Origin: Bolinopsis microptera
Taxonomy: Eukaryota > Ctenophora > Tentaculata > Lobata > Bolinopsidae
NCBI RefSeq assembly: GCF_026151205.1
Contig: NC_087072.1
Location: forward strand, 16,199,669 to 16,263,668
DNA: 64,000 bases
Direction: 5' to 3'
Part shown: positions 39,564 through 51,791 of the stretch, in pieces
Layout: each line of letters opens with the position of its first letter
Numbering within the stretch: the stretch's first letter is position 1
The notes under the pieces: model-generated
The model's input: the letters and a program-made list of their open reading frames with translations, nothing else
What the model was told of the DNA's origin: nothing
Database searches by the model: none
Made by a program: the position numbers and the translations under genes

Positions 39564-41244
39564 TATACATATATATTCAGGGATAAACGCTTTGCCAGTC
39601 AATTGTAGCCTGTATTTAAGTGTCCATAGATTCAAAAGTATAAAAGATACAGCCATTTCCGACCACAGGTCTTGCAAATAATTGTTTACACTTTAGTTTA
39701 CATTGTATAAAAAATTTATTTGACGTCATAAACACCCCTTGATGACGTCATCAAGTTAACCGTTTTTAAAACTTGATTTTTGACAAAGTAATAACTTTTA
39801 AAATTAATTTTAACCCATTAAGGAGTAATTTTATTCAAAATCTGAGGAAATTTTCACCTTAGATAATTGTTCAAGCATTCTGAAAATCTACCGGAAAGTT
39901 TTTCTAGCTTGCTCCTTCATAAAGATATTTGTCATTGAAGTTTGTGCTTTTTTGAAGAATTATTTTATAAAAACGTCAATTTTGCGATTTAGTATTCTTT
40001 GGTGTTGGGCCATGCCTTGGGTTGTGGAGCTCAGTTCTGCTTCCTATAGGTATAAATTGTGCTAGGCTAGTTTTAAAGTTGAAAATCGAAAAGTTGCACA
40101 CGTGGGGACACGCCCAAATTGATAGAAAATTGCTAAAATCACTGAAAATTGCTGTTTTCGTCATTTTCTGTCAACTTTAGAGTGCCGTTGTGATTACAGT
40201 TCTTCTTGAAATACTTTGAAACTTTGCATGCTTATCAAGCTATATATAAAACAATTACATGCAAAAATTTACGGCGATTCAATATTGGATGCGCATGCAA
40301 CGTCCGCTCAAAGTTTGCACGTGCGAAAGGTGAGAATTTTGCTCATTCGTGATTTCCAACAAATTCTGCTTTGCCACGACAGTTTAATGTCATTATATAT
40401 GAATTTAATGTCAACTTGAATGAGTATTAAGTGGTATATTCAGTCAGTGATGGACCGATATGCTTACCTAAACACAAGGAAATGTTTTTAAAGGAAAAAT
40501 TTCGAAATCGTTGAAACTTCCTCCTTATTATAATGAAGATATCAGTTTATAGGTACCGCGACAATTGACCCCCCGACAATTGACCCCCCGACAATTGACC
40601 CCCCGACAATTGACCCCCCGACAATTGACCCCTATGTAATTACACTGGGGTCAATTGTCGCGAAATCCAGGGTTTAGTACGACAATTGACCCCCCGACAA
40701 TTAAACAGGATCAGGGTCCTGAATCAGGATCCTGGGTCAGGGTTAGGGTTAGGGTTAGGGTTAGGGTTAGGGTTAGGGTCCTGGGTCAGGGTTAGGGTTA
40801 GGGTTAGAGTTAGGGTTAGGGTTAGGGTTAGGGTTAGGGTTAGGGTTAGGGTTAGGGTTAGGGTTAGGGTTAGGGTTATGGTTAGGGTTAGTGTTAGGGT
40901 TAGGGTTAGGGTTAGGGTTAGGGTTAGGTTTAGGGTCCTGGGTCAGGGTCAGGGTCAGGGTCAGGGTCAGGGTCCTGGGTCCTGGGTCCTTTGGTCCTGG
41001 GTCCTGGGTCCTGGGTCCTGGGTCCTGGGTCCTGGGTCCTGGGTCCTGGGTCCTTGGTCCTGGGTCCTGGGTCCTGGGTCCTGGGTCAGGGTCAGGGTCA
41101 AGGTCAGCCGGGGGGTCAATTGTCGGGGGGTCAATTGTCGGGGGGTCAATTGTCGGGGGGTCAATTGTCGGGGGGTCAATTGTCGCCCACCCAGTTTATA
41201 TTTCGACTTTATAAAGTACCCTGACATTATAATCAAAAAGAGAT
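39564..41244. repeat. Right arm of the composite palindrome, interrupted
   Basis: Reverse complement of 37211-38237, split at 40551/41201 by the 640-bp telomere-repeat-bearing element. Two near-identical copies of a 60-codon random frame arise from this symmetry and are not genes. Confidence 0.93.
40552..41191. mobile_element. 640-bp element carrying (TTAGGG)n, with 9-bp TSD
   Basis: The ends GGTACCGCGACAATTGACCC and the inverted GGGTCAATTGTCGCCCACC are flanked by the perfect direct repeat CAGTTTATA (40543-40551, 41192-41200); the opposite palindrome arm gives the empty site. Each end has about five CGACAATTGACCCCC units in inverted orientation. The core is ~28 TTAGGG repeats (40739-40937), then (TCAGGG)n and (TCCTGGG)n. 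No conserved protein; the open frames are low-complexity artefacts. Confidence 0.92.
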
Positions 41245-41757
41245 GATATTTTACCAAAACCCATAATCATGGGTAGAGTGGACCGCTGCCAGTGTCTCTC
41301 TTTCCCAAACAAAAGGAAATGATATTAATTTGATTGACCGTTCTCAAATGCAAAATGATACCGAGAATGAAATCGGTCGCTCGCTTTTCCCATTCATTTA
41401 CAATTGTAATAGATTAAGAAGAACTACCCAAAGGCAGCTGTACTCGGCAATAAAGATTCAATAAACTTCAGCTAATGCAATAAGTAATAACTACCACCCT
41501 TACCCCGAAATACTAGGTATCGACCCGAACGCAACCCAAAGAGATTTTTACAGCATCTGATTGACATGTAATCAATCGAAAATTATTACAATTCGTAAGC
41601 CGTGAATGAATGGGAAAAGCGAGCGACCGATTTCATTCTCGGTATCATTTTGCATTTGAGAACGGTCAATCAAATTAATATCATTTCCTTTTGTTTGGGA
41701 AAGAGAGACACTGGCAGCGGTCCACTCTACCCATGATTATGGGTTTTGGTAAAATAT
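41245..41757. mobile_element. 0.5-kb TIR element (CCAAAACCCA family), right copy
   Basis: Same TIRs as 36690-37210 with an inverted centre. Flanked by TA on both sides (TTTTA ... TAAAA), which would suit a TA-targeting transposon. Confidence 0.92.
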
Positions 41758-41773
41758 ATGTATATAGATATCA

Positions 41774-42475
41774 CGACAATCTGTCGTAAAACAGGGGTTC
41801 TAGAAAACCCACTTCCCGATGTTCCTGAAACCTGCAACTTTTTTTGCAGTCGATTTGGTCAACGTCTAGACGCCCTGAAAAATTTCAGATCTCTAACTCG
41901 ATTTTAACATGGTTTTTAAGGCTCCTGAATATGGCGATTTTGGGTTTTTTACCGAATTTCGTATAACAGTGCTGGCGAGTATTTTATGCAAATTTCTTAA
42001 AAATCTCAACATAACTATTTTTTATTCCTGTCATCTTTGACATCAAATTAGAATGTTTTGAACTAAAAATAAATCTGCTGAACGACTTCCGATGAGTCTT
42101 AATGCCTGAAAAACTCCTGCCGGAGGCGGCGGCCTTCGGCCGCCTCCTCCGGCCGGAGTGCACGTTTCGCGTGCACGAAAGAGGCTTGTAACGTGTACCA
42201 AAGGGGGTATAATATAGTATATATGAAACATTTGTCATGGAGTTGTAGAGGGAGTTATGTGCCTCGCCGGGCTAAAGTAGTGGATGACCTTGCTGTACGG
42301 CAAGTTAAACAAGGATCTGAAACTACTAGGTTCCGTACAGACTCAACTCTGCACCCGTGTCAATATGTTCATTATATGCAAGCCTCTTGATTTATAATAG
42401 TAAAGGGGGTATAATAGTAAAGGGGGTACATAGTATACCCACAATAAATTCACCGGTCGTGCTTGCCAGCACTGT
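41774..42475 (-). mobile_element. Element C, copy 2, with a ~190-bp insertion
   Basis: Reverse complement of 38238-38795, from ACGACAATCTGTCGTAAAAC to TCGTGCTTGCCAGCACTGTG. An extra segment at about 42215-42395, absent from copy 1, interrupts the TATAATAG tandem; its origin is unknown. Confidence 0.87.
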
Positions 42476-43590
42476 GATAGGATATGGAATAATTTAACTA
42501 TATGCTAGAAGTAAAGAATTGTCTGGAGAATGAAGTCAGGTCACAGGTGCATATTCAAAACATACAGCCTACGTCTCAGAGAGTTCTTGCGTCTAAGCAC
42601 GTTGTCGGATGGTTGGGTTGATACTGTTGTACGGATTGTAAGGATGAGTCAGAGTGACCAGATTAGAAACGGGGTTCACTCTAGGGTACATCTCTCCCTG
42701 GCACCCCGCACTCGCAGGTATCTCTCTGAAAAGGAAATAATCAATCATTTAGATCACTTGATTGATTTAGTTTTAATCAATAATGATTATGCGAGTATGC
42801 TTTTAGTTTTATCACTGTTAACTGTAATAAATATCATAAATTAAAACTAAAAACATTCAATCTCTTTCGCAGTAAATATCAATATGTTGCATTAAAACAA
42901 GTTTAATAGGGTACCTGTGAGTAAGTGTTTGAGTGGAGGCAGGTTTCAGGTGGTGGGCTGGTTTGGTGGTACCCGGTCTGACGTACCCCGAGTATCCGAT
43001 TATATTTGCTCTCCTGTACAAATACCTTTATGTAAGTTGTTAACTCCAAAAAATCAATGAAAATTATAAACAAGCTGCATTAAGGAATAAATTTCGATGG
43101 TGTAGGAGCAATGACATGACATAGAATGGCATAAGTTTTCATAGAGAAAATGGAAAACCTTTGAAATTCGAGTAAATTGAAATTTTATGCCGTTTATGCC
43201 ATGTATTTTGGTCATAGAATTACATATTTGACATCATCTGATACCTAAATTGGACACATTGTTTCAGTTTCGCTACACATTTTGCCGAACCCGACTAGAA
43301 CCAAACCTGTCAAAAACTATACACTATAGGCGCCCAACTCGAACCCAAATTTTTGTCGTCTCTTAGGTTGGAACATCGCGCGTAGGTTAGATGGTATCAA
43401 AATTTCGCAAATTATCATGGTTAGAAGTCGAACGTAGCTGTGACCATTGTTTAAGTACTAGTACAATCCATGTAGCGTAATCTATAACTCTATAGTTCGA
43501 CAGAGTTGAACTTCAGGGCTTGTCGATTCAACAAGCCCTGAAGTTCAACTATGTCGAAGTACTAGTAGAGTCTAGGTGATGTTCAGGGCT
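42476..43590. other. Gene-free stretch
   Basis: No exon with splice support. It contains the 63-bp palindrome at 43496-43558 just past the 3' end of the next minus-strand gene. Confidence 0.5.
43496..43558. repeat. Palindrome with 27-bp arms
   Basis: TTCGACAGAGTTGAACTTCA is mirrored by GAAGTTCAACTATGTCGAA around a GTCGATTCAAC centre. It lies 33 bp beyond the proposed stop of the PG-rich gene. Confidence 0.88.
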
Positions 43591-45596
43591 TTACAATTGT
43601 ACCAGCAAGTGTGAAGTGTACCAGGAAGACTGGTTGCGGTTCTCCCCCGGATGATCGTGAAGGTAGATTAATCTGTCTGCTGTAAAGCCAGAGGTTAGAG
43701 GGTGTGGAGGAACCTTACAGTGCTGCTTAACAAACCCTTGAGTCCTGTTTTGTTGGGCGCTTATAGTGTTTAGTCTCACACTCCACACAAAATAAGTTAT
43801 ACAATCTCAAGACTCAAGCATAGAATACAATTTCGTTACAATTAGAATCGGGAACATCATTGAGAGGAGTCGTTCTAGAACCGGCCCCAAATCTCGTATT
43901 GGAAAATGACCTGACTAAATTCTCTCTACCCATACCCATACAAGTTAATCTATTAGTTTATCCAGGCACGTATTTTATCTAATTGCATTGTATTGTATTT
44001 TCTAACCTGGGAACGCCCAGTAAGTATTTTCCTAATCAGTAAACACTTATCTGCCTGAAAAATCGATTTACCGAACCAACGAGATTTCAGCGGATTTTTA
44101 AGGTGTTTGACTTCCATCAGGTACTAGGGAGCCTACACGACTGACCGACTTATCCAAACCTTTCCACGTATTTAAGGCCACTTTGGGCACTTTTTGCCAC
44201 ATTCAAATATCTTTAGCTACGAACATTATAGAAGGTGACGGATTAATAGAGAGTGTTCATCTTATCAATGTGTAAGTACTTACCTAATTAGCTAATGACC
44301 ACTAATAAAGAACATGCACCTAAGGCACATTCGAACCTGCTGTATTATGATTTTAAGTATTTAAAATGGTTTTGTTCATTTAATACTGTACACCGATTTA
44401 TATTGGTTTTTGAGAGAAAATAATACGTTTAGTAAAGTATGTACAGAACTCCTAGTGTATCGAGCAGAATCACCATGAGGCTCTCTAATCCCGTCTTATG
44501 CCCATTTGACCTCATTTTACGAAATTGGGGGAAATTTAAACAATATCCAGATTCAAGATGAATTTTATATTTAATTTACGCTGTCCTTTATCATGTTTAT
44601 ACTAAGACTGAAACTTTTAAAAATTTTAGTTTTTCTAAATTTTCAAATCTAAAATGGCAAAAATTTAAATTTATGCCATTTCAGGTCATTGCCCCCCCCC
44701 CCCCCATCAGGCCGTATTTATCAGCCCCACGTTACCTGGAAACAGCAGTGGCTGGTGGTAGATCCCTCCTAACCTCCGTCCTCTTGACAATAGGTCCATC
44801 AGATAAGCCCAGCTCCCCGGATACCAGTGGTACTTGTCCCGTGTATCCAGGAGTGTTTTGGGACTGTCTACTATCTGTTCGGAGGAACAAGTGTTACAAT
44901 TTTAAGCAGGTACTATTGATACTAAGGTAATTTGTGAGATAACAATGATCTGAATGGACCCTCGAACTTGGGAGTATGCACAATTTATAATAATTTCCTT
45001 GGTCTTCCTGTTAGAAAAGGTTCTAAATTTGGTTTGTAGTGAAATGGAAATTATTAATTTACCGCTGATGTATGCGATTGGTTTTGAGCAGAAGGTGTGT
45101 TTCCGCGGAGAAGTCCGATCAAAGGCAGGTCCTACAGCTTGCCACGCGTAGGATTTAGATTCATATCTCTGAACTGGCTGCTTGACCTGGAGTGGGGTAC
45201 AAGGTTAAGACTTAAGAATAATAAACTAAGTTGATGATCTGGATTCTGAGTGAGGTTCACCTACTTACCTAGACCTTTGAGTATGAAAACACTAGGATGG
45301 TATCGCCCTGGCCCCGAGGCTGAGAAAACATCATACCAAGTCTGTTTAGGTACATTAGGAATCCGGTCCGGCAGCCAAAACCAGAGACCGGTCGGTTTCT
45401 AAGGTACATGCTTAATGCTTATAGGAACTTAGAAACTTCTCACCATGTCTGGTCTGGTTTCTCTAGACTGTTTCTTCACAACAGGAGTAGTTTTCATTTT
45501 CCAGGGTATTTCCTCCATAGCCCGATGTGAGACAGAAGTGTACCGCGTCTTTATCTCGAGGGCGTCTCTTTCTGTTTGAGTTTCGGGCAGTGCCGC
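43591..45596 (-). CDS. PG-rich, probably axonemal/ciliary protein (partial 5')
   Basis: Five minus-strand exons join in phase: 45596-45444, 45341-45269, 45173-45063, 44874-44736 and 43744-43591 (TAA 43593-43591). If the fourth donor is not used, the reading ends at TAA 44734-44732. The product has ASGPGRYHP, resembling the sperm-tail PG-rich repeat, SPRKHTFCSKPIAYIS, and NTPGYTGQVP, like the PGYTG motif of microtubule inner proteins. It is therefore inferred to bind axonemal microtubules. The acceptor at 45597 is phase 0; an alternative acceptor at 45634 would add DLFLLVPILLTDQ. Upstream exons are not resolved. The last acceptor has a poor pyrimidine tract, so that exon is the weakest. Confidence 0.6.
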
Positions 45597-46648
45597 CTGA
45601 TCAGTCAATAGTATTGGTACAAGTAAGAATAGATCTGAACAATTTACAAACGTAGGGCTAAAAGTTAGCTGTGTTGTTCTAGTAGTAGTATCAAATAGTT
45701 TCCGTGGGTTTGTCGTAAAAGTTCAGAAATAATCGTTTGAGAAAGTAAAAATAAAGCCACTTGTATCACCTTGATTTTAAAGTTATCAACAAACATGCCC
45801 AAAATCGATAAGAAAGCTGGTTATAGAACAGAGCTCCGACTATCTGATTAATCAATCTGCGAGTTCACAGCTAAATGTACAGAATTTGACTTTTAAACTT
45901 TCAAAACACTCGCTTCACAATCATAGTTCTGCATACGAATGGTGGGAAAATGAATATGCTTTGTAAAACGGAAATTTCAAAACAACTCGAGGGAGTACCG
46001 TGCGATTCATCGAATGAAAAATCAGTCTCCTCTCAAAACTTCATGTGTAACAGTTAGTCAACATGACTCACTCGAACTTCTCAATAGGACAATGATTGAA
46101 TGCGAATATTATGTAATTATTGTGTATCAATTTGCTTGCTTATAAAAACTGTGCACTGATAGCAACTGCGACACCTCTAAGAATGACTGTACCGCTCATT
46201 CCATTTCCTCTAAATTTCACGGTTCACGGCAAGCATTACTAATATAATCAAAAATATACATACTAGTTTACATTCGGCATTCATGATCTATCTGTATTGA
46301 CACCGGACAAATTTAACAGAGGCCTACAAAAACCTCCGCAACTATCTGCAAGTCAACTACTGGTAAAAGAAACAGTAACTAAGGTAATAAAGGAGGACCG
46401 TGACAGAATGTGTTATCTCAGCAGGGGTCCAGTATGATATAATTTGATGGATAGAACAAGCTGAACAACGAGCAGAACTTCCCAGCTTGTTGTTGCCATA
46501 GAAACCATACACAGAACAGAATCACAAGTGCAGTGTAATCACAAGATTTACTATGGCAATTGGTAATTTATGTCTAACCAATTACAGTATCGATCTTAAC
46601 TACTACTAGTCTAAGCTATAGGGAACATAATCGTTCAATATACTGTTC

Positions 46649-46731
46649 ACTGGGCGGCGCTCAGCCTGTCATTCCGCCGAATCTTTATGTTTATGAACAT
46701 TACAGCCTGGCCGCCTGGGGTTCCCAGGTAA
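46649..46731 (-). mobile_element. Tiny MITE, copy 2
   Basis: ACTGGGCGGCGCTCAGCCTG to TTCCCAGGTAA, with the same internal ATTCCGCCGAATC and TTATGTTTATGAAC segments as copy 1. Flanks ATACTGTTC and ATACTGTGG are similar but not identical. Confidence 0.75.
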
Positions 46732-47114
46732 AATACTGTGGTTCATGTCGGAAGTAACGTGTAGCAAGCAAGTTGAGGAGATAATTTATTGGTAAAGATA
46801 AATTTGACTTACCGAAATTCTAGGTACCATTTGACCTGAAATGATCGACTGTGATAAGTTTAAGGGTGTTAAAAACTCGAATTACTGCAAAAAGCCATCG
46901 TAAGTAAAAATGTCAACATGGCGATAATCGGATAATAGCGCTTTTAATCGTGCCTTTCTAAATGTGCCCACAAATTTGTTTGTTATTCTATCTGTCCATA
47001 TGATATAATATTAATAATAGAAAAAAAAATACTGCGACGATCCGCGAAGATCCTGAACGAACTTGAAGTCTACTCGTTCGTTTATTTTCCACGCATCTCA
47101 TGTTGTTCAATTTT

Positions 47115-47185
47115 GTAGGCTTATATTTATAACCTACCAAGACGCATGCCGAGTTGGAACAAATATTTTAAGATTATCACCCGTT
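47115..47185 (-). repeat. ~90-nt hairpin repeat, copy 1 (internally deleted)
   Basis: Reverse complement reads AACGGGTGATAATCTTAAAA ... CCAACTCGGCATGCGTCTTG then TAGGTT. It lacks the middle GACCGTCGACGAGT segment present in the other copies. Confidence 0.75.
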
Positions 47186-48182
47186 AAGTTCAATTATGCG
47201 TGAATGCAATCTTAATGCGAGCTGATTGATCAATGATCATTACAAGTTTATGTTTAGCTACCTTATAACCTTATAAGTTATAACTCCATTGTAAGTTAGT
47301 ACAATTGGAGACTATGCGGAGAAGCAACAGACCCCGGAACCGAGTGGCAAACAGGAAAATCCAAATTTTACTGGTTTTGAAATTTTGGTTTTGAAATTTC
47401 CGACTGGTTGATAGATGTCACCAAATTTTAAAATGTATCCTAAAGGTTTTCCGATTTCGTTCACCTCATGTCATCGGACCCTCTGATCGTATACTAAGGA
47501 CCCGGCATATAGCCTTTTTAACCGGATTAGATCTCGAGACATGCTTTCAGGTCTCAAATCACGAGATCAGACTATAAGGACCTGGAATATTATCTGAGTA
47601 TCCCAAATCTAATTTTCAAAAATTGCAATTTTTCCTGAAAATTCTTGAAATTTCCGGTTGAAATCCGGCCAAGTAGTCCGGAGCGGGGTATCCGGCCGGT
47701 TCCTGACCGCGATGACATTTTGAATTAAAATTTGATCTGAATTTGTTAGAAAATCGAAGGACGCGACTTTGGCCAGACAAAATGAAAATGCGTGACGGTA
47801 TATAAATGCGCGGCTTAAAGTGCATTCACGATTGAAACTGTTGTGCATATATTTCAACTTGTGCCTTCCCTAAACTCATAAATTTGTACCAAAAGTTTCT
47901 GTACCAAACTGTACAAGTATGAAACAAAAATGAGGTACAATATTTGGTACACGAGATCGTGTCGATATATTTTCTTTAAACTTTCCAGATAGTAAAATAA
48001 CTATAATAGGAACAATCTGTGCGAGTTTGGGCAAATTTATATGTGCCAAACTTGAGATATCACTTCAAACACAAGAAAATATTTCCAAATTGGTGGCTAT
48101 ATTTCATGTGGCTAATTAGTAATTATGACAACAACTTTCATGATTTTCTAAAGGCTAAGGTCAGTTATTAAGCAAACCCTAC

Positions 48183-48254
48183 CTGCAACGATCCTCCAAG
48201 CTACTACTCCACTGCTCTCGGTTTCTATTGTAACGTCCGCCCGTTTAGTCTCGT
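48183..48254 (-). CDS. Candidate isolated coding exon
   Basis: A 72-nt minus-strand segment is bounded by TCCAATTCCAG and a GTAGGG donor, and is open in one frame (ETKRADVTIETESSGVVAWR plus IVA). Its end phase (1) would match the alternative acceptor at 45634 of the PG-rich gene, so it may be an upstream exon of it. No other support. Confidence 0.3.
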
Positions 48255-49836
48255 CTGGAATTGGAGAATAAATTTCAGAGAATCAAACAATGGTTCTCTG
48301 TCATAGCTCATTGTATCAAAATATATAAAGTGCCCTAAAAGTAATCATACTAACTGGCAAGTGTCAGGGAGTGAGTTCTTGTGGCCCAGTTAATATTCGT
48401 CGGGCACTATTTAACTTTCACCCAATTTTCTGCTGAAAGCTGCGTGTAGGAATACAATTTTCGTTGTGCAAATGCGCTATTTGCACGTGCAAAAATATCA
48501 TTTTCGAGTCAAAATTCTAAGCCTCAAGAAGGTGCTACAAAATCAATGTTTGCTGCAATTAGTCACGCTAATAATGAATTATTTGAAAATATGCATTAAA
48601 CCTTGCCATAGTGCAAATTTATTTACTCGAAATTGTGCTCTACTCACAGCTCGTAGTTATTCACGTTGGTAAGGTCTTTGTCGGTAATTTTCATGGTTGA
48701 AGATTGAAGAGACCTTTTGGATAAGCACGTTTTGTTGGAGGCGATGAGAGAAAATGGGGACAGGAATTAGTAGAAAACTTTGTTCGGTGCAGGAAAGATC
48801 ATACCCAGTGATGAGGAGCTATAACGTCATGACAGTAAACATTAGGTCATTTCGGTTTGATCCAGTTCCTCGGGTACAGTAAGACGCTCGTCGCTCAGTG
48901 GTTGCTTCAAAGTTGTACAATGTATGAGCAGGGACAGTGAGAGACAGTCTCCTGTTCAGCCCACAGTATACCTTAATAAGGGGCATTGGCTTCTGTATTT
49001 CTGTCTGTTGTTAATGAATGAAGAAGTATGGTAGTATGATGTTTGCTACCAACCCAAGACCTTGCTAACTGTCGTCGGCACGACACGACTGCATATCTCA
49101 TTCCATTCGTGGCTATTTAAAGTATGTGATTGAATACCTACTACAGGATTAGATAAGACTAATTAATTGGAAATGAAGTGCTTAAGTACAATAAACATAG
49201 TCCGCGGAGAGTATCATCTTCTTAATATAATTTGTACGACAATATAACTGAATATTCTCATAAGAGTTAGCCATGATTGTTTGCTATATCGACATAATGG
49301 ACTGTAAGTGGTAACCATGGACACAAAGTGCAGGCATCCTCTCTGTGTAATTTAACATCAGATAATATGCGACATACATATTATAATGTAAGGGTTTAAG
49401 AGTAAGATTATTATAATTTAGAGAAGTGCTCATACTAGTGTAAGACTTGCAAGACACCATCACAATTCATACAATTTATTAAACCAGCTTTATTCCATAA
49501 ATTCCTAACATAGCTTTCTTGCTTGTCACACTGTTGAGGACGACAAAAAGTATGTTTTTGGTAATTGGTATAGGTCAAAAGCTCAAAATTCTATCATTAC
49601 ATTCCACATGGAATCTGATTTTTGGACATCATCATCAGTTATCACTCATTGACTTACCGACAAGACGATAAAATGGATCGTTCAAACTAAGTCGTCTGTT
49701 ACTATATATCAGGTTTGACACGCATTTTTAGGACTGTTCTTTTCAATACAAATTTTAAAATACGACTAGTCTTAGGATGAGACATTACGCAAATTAAGTA
49801 GATTTTCAGTTATTTTATATTTTAACAGCTACTGCT
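48255..49836. other. Gene-free stretch upstream of the MFS gene
   Basis: No supported exon. An acceptor-like TTTTAACAG ends at 49828, 8 bp before the MFS start codon, suggesting a 5' UTR exon further upstream. Confidence 0.45.
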
Positions 49837-51791
49837 ATGGAACAAAAACCAGACGAACAGAGTGGTCTTCTTAACAAGACACAAGATGCTTGGACAATAA
49901 AGGATTGGATACTTCTTTTCTTTTCGCTATTGATCAGTGTCGGGGATGGAGTGGAGATATACTTACCAGGTATCTATAGATTCTATAAGAATTGAAGCAT
50001 GATCAATTTAAAAACATTTGATCAAAATCGATACATACGAGTATTTTGTGAACACAAAGCTGCCCATTGTCAAGGATTTTGTAAAACTTTTAAATTTACA
50101 GGTGTTATGACACAATACGTGGCCTGTGAAATTGGAGTAGATGATTTTCAGGAAGGATTTCTGGGCTGCATACTTTATCTAACAATGGGGATGTCTATTT
50201 TTTGTGCAGGTCCGATATCGAATCGGTAAGAAGTTTATTGCGTTTGTTATAGTTAAATACTCTTCGAACAACACTATTTAAAAAATAAAGATATAAAAAC
50301 GCTTTTTGAGTTGTATGATGAATGCGAGTTGTGACCTGTAATAGCTTCAATGCATGAGTACTGCTTGCGAAAGCAACCTGCGGCCAGCAGACAATGTTGC
50401 ATCCAACTGTGAATATAATCCCAAGAGTGAACTGGAAATCCTTCATGCACCCTTCCAGATGTCACTGTACTATTTTATGCTAGGCAACACCATGGTTTGG
50501 TGATCGGTCGCTCCCTTTTGGTTTTTGAGAACTGCCCCTGATGAGTGGTGGGGTTTGAACTCACAACCTTTTGAATAGTAGTAAAAGTAAAAGAGTTATG
50601 TTACATTCCTCAAATTATACTAAACTTTGCAGATTAGGACGACGAGAAACATCCCTACTGTCCCTCTATGGGGGTATAGTCAGCACCATCGCCTGTTCTG
50701 TGGTGGGGAACTACCTGACTCTCCTACTCTCAAGGGCCCTCGTTGGTTTTACTGTCGGGTTGCACCTGTCGGTCTGCTTTGTGCTGCTGGCTGAACAAGC
50801 TAGCAGTAAGAAGGTTCTGGACACTCTACTTCTAGTCGGCTGCTTAGGTTACTCTTTAGGTAGTATCTGGGTTCCAGTACTCGGGTATTATATTCTAGAT
50901 CTACTCGGCTGGAGAATATTTCTGATTGTTGCCTCTATTCCAGTCATGATACCTCTAATGTTAATCCTACACTTTTCCATAACCAGTACATCGAGGTTGG
51001 AATTTAGCAACCAGACAAAACAAAGTGAAGATGAAGAAACAGAAGTTGTGGAGGTACCAAATTTCAAAATGAGACTATTTAGATTGTGCTTGTTTTCAAG
51101 CATCAATGGCTACCATGGCTGTGGGACTATTCTACTCTTGCCAGCATTGATAAGACTTTTCAACATTAAAAAAGGCGGAGGAGGAGGTAGCAACTGCGAA
51201 TCGATCACTCACGGAACTGAATTCTTCTTCCTAACATGTGTCGCTGGAGCAGAAGCACTGGGAAGAATTGCATCTCCGATCATCAGGAAGAAGATTAGAT
51301 TTAGAATTTTGTACTCCTCAATTACTGTGCTCGTCCTAATCTGCTACATGATGTTGCTGCTTATCCAAGAAGACTTAGTTGTTATTGTGGTCATGTCATT
51401 TGTTGGAAAATTTGGATACGGAATGATGTCCATGGAAAAGACTTACATAAGCTACGACGTTCAATATTTAGGAACAAACGGCTTGGCTATTGGAGCAGGC
51501 ATGATACTAAGTGCAAGTTCTATGTCAGTGGTGGCTGGCAATACATTGGTTTCTTTTGCTTCACCGCAAATGGCGATTAGATTTGGCTTGGTGCTGAGTT
51601 TTTTCCAGATCTTTGTAGTCAATTCTATGGGAGAGCGAGATCAGGAAAGCAAACCAGAAACATTGGACACCCCATCTGAAATCTCAGAAGAACTAATCTT
51701 TCCGAAAACTAAAAGGAACGATTCCATTTGCAACAAAGAAAACTATGAAGAAACAGATGTTGACCAAGTGAACAATGAAAGACCATTATAG
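49837..51791 (+). CDS. MFS transporter, SVOP/SV2-like
   Basis: Three exons, 49837-49969, 50102-50225 and 50633-51791 (TAG), give 471 residues. The N-terminus is short and cytosolic, and TM1 is WILLFFSLLISVGDG followed by VEIYLPGVM, as in SVOP relatives. The TM2-TM3 loop reads GPISNRLGRRE, the MFS motif A. TM4 has SRALVGFTVGLHLS. TM5-6 lead to a charged central loop (SEDEETEVVEV), then six more helices (e.g. GKFGYGMMSMEKTYISY in TM10) and a hydrophilic ~65-residue tail. The family comprises proton- or ion-coupled carriers of organic solutes; substrate cannot be read from sequence. The long extracellular loop of SV2 is absent, so this is closer to SVOP. The 5' UTR is probably spliced. Confidence 0.88.
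50505..50580 (-). repeat. tRNA-derived SINE fragment
   Basis: In MFS intron 2 the minus strand reads GGTTGTGAGTTCAAACCCCA, a good polymerase III B box (GTTCAAACC), followed by CCACTCATCAGGGGCAGTTC. No A box is found at the expected distance, so this is probably a truncated SINE. Confidence 0.5.

Larger units (their letters stand above)
45597..48182. other. Mostly gene-free stretch (possible intron of the PG-rich gene)
   Basis: Contains a tiny MITE copy (46649-46731) and one copy of the ~90-nt hairpin repeat (47115-47185). No exon could be linked with confidence. Confidence 0.45.

Noticed and set aside
37404-40419. Two almost identical 60-67 residue frames at 37404-37586 (-) and 40216-40419 (+)
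   Set aside because: They arise because the two palindrome arms are inverted copies; no other coding evidence.
40686-41257. Long repetitive frames on both strands across the TTAGGG/TCCTGGG arrays
   Set aside because: Low-complexity translation of tandem repeats; several frames and both strands are open at once.
42530-42844. 104-residue plus-strand frame
   Set aside because: No splice sites, no motif, and it ends in AT-rich low-complexity sequence.
44673-44930. Plus-strand 85-residue frame
   Set aside because: It is the complement of a phase-matched exon of the minus-strand PG-rich gene, and starts in a poly-C run.
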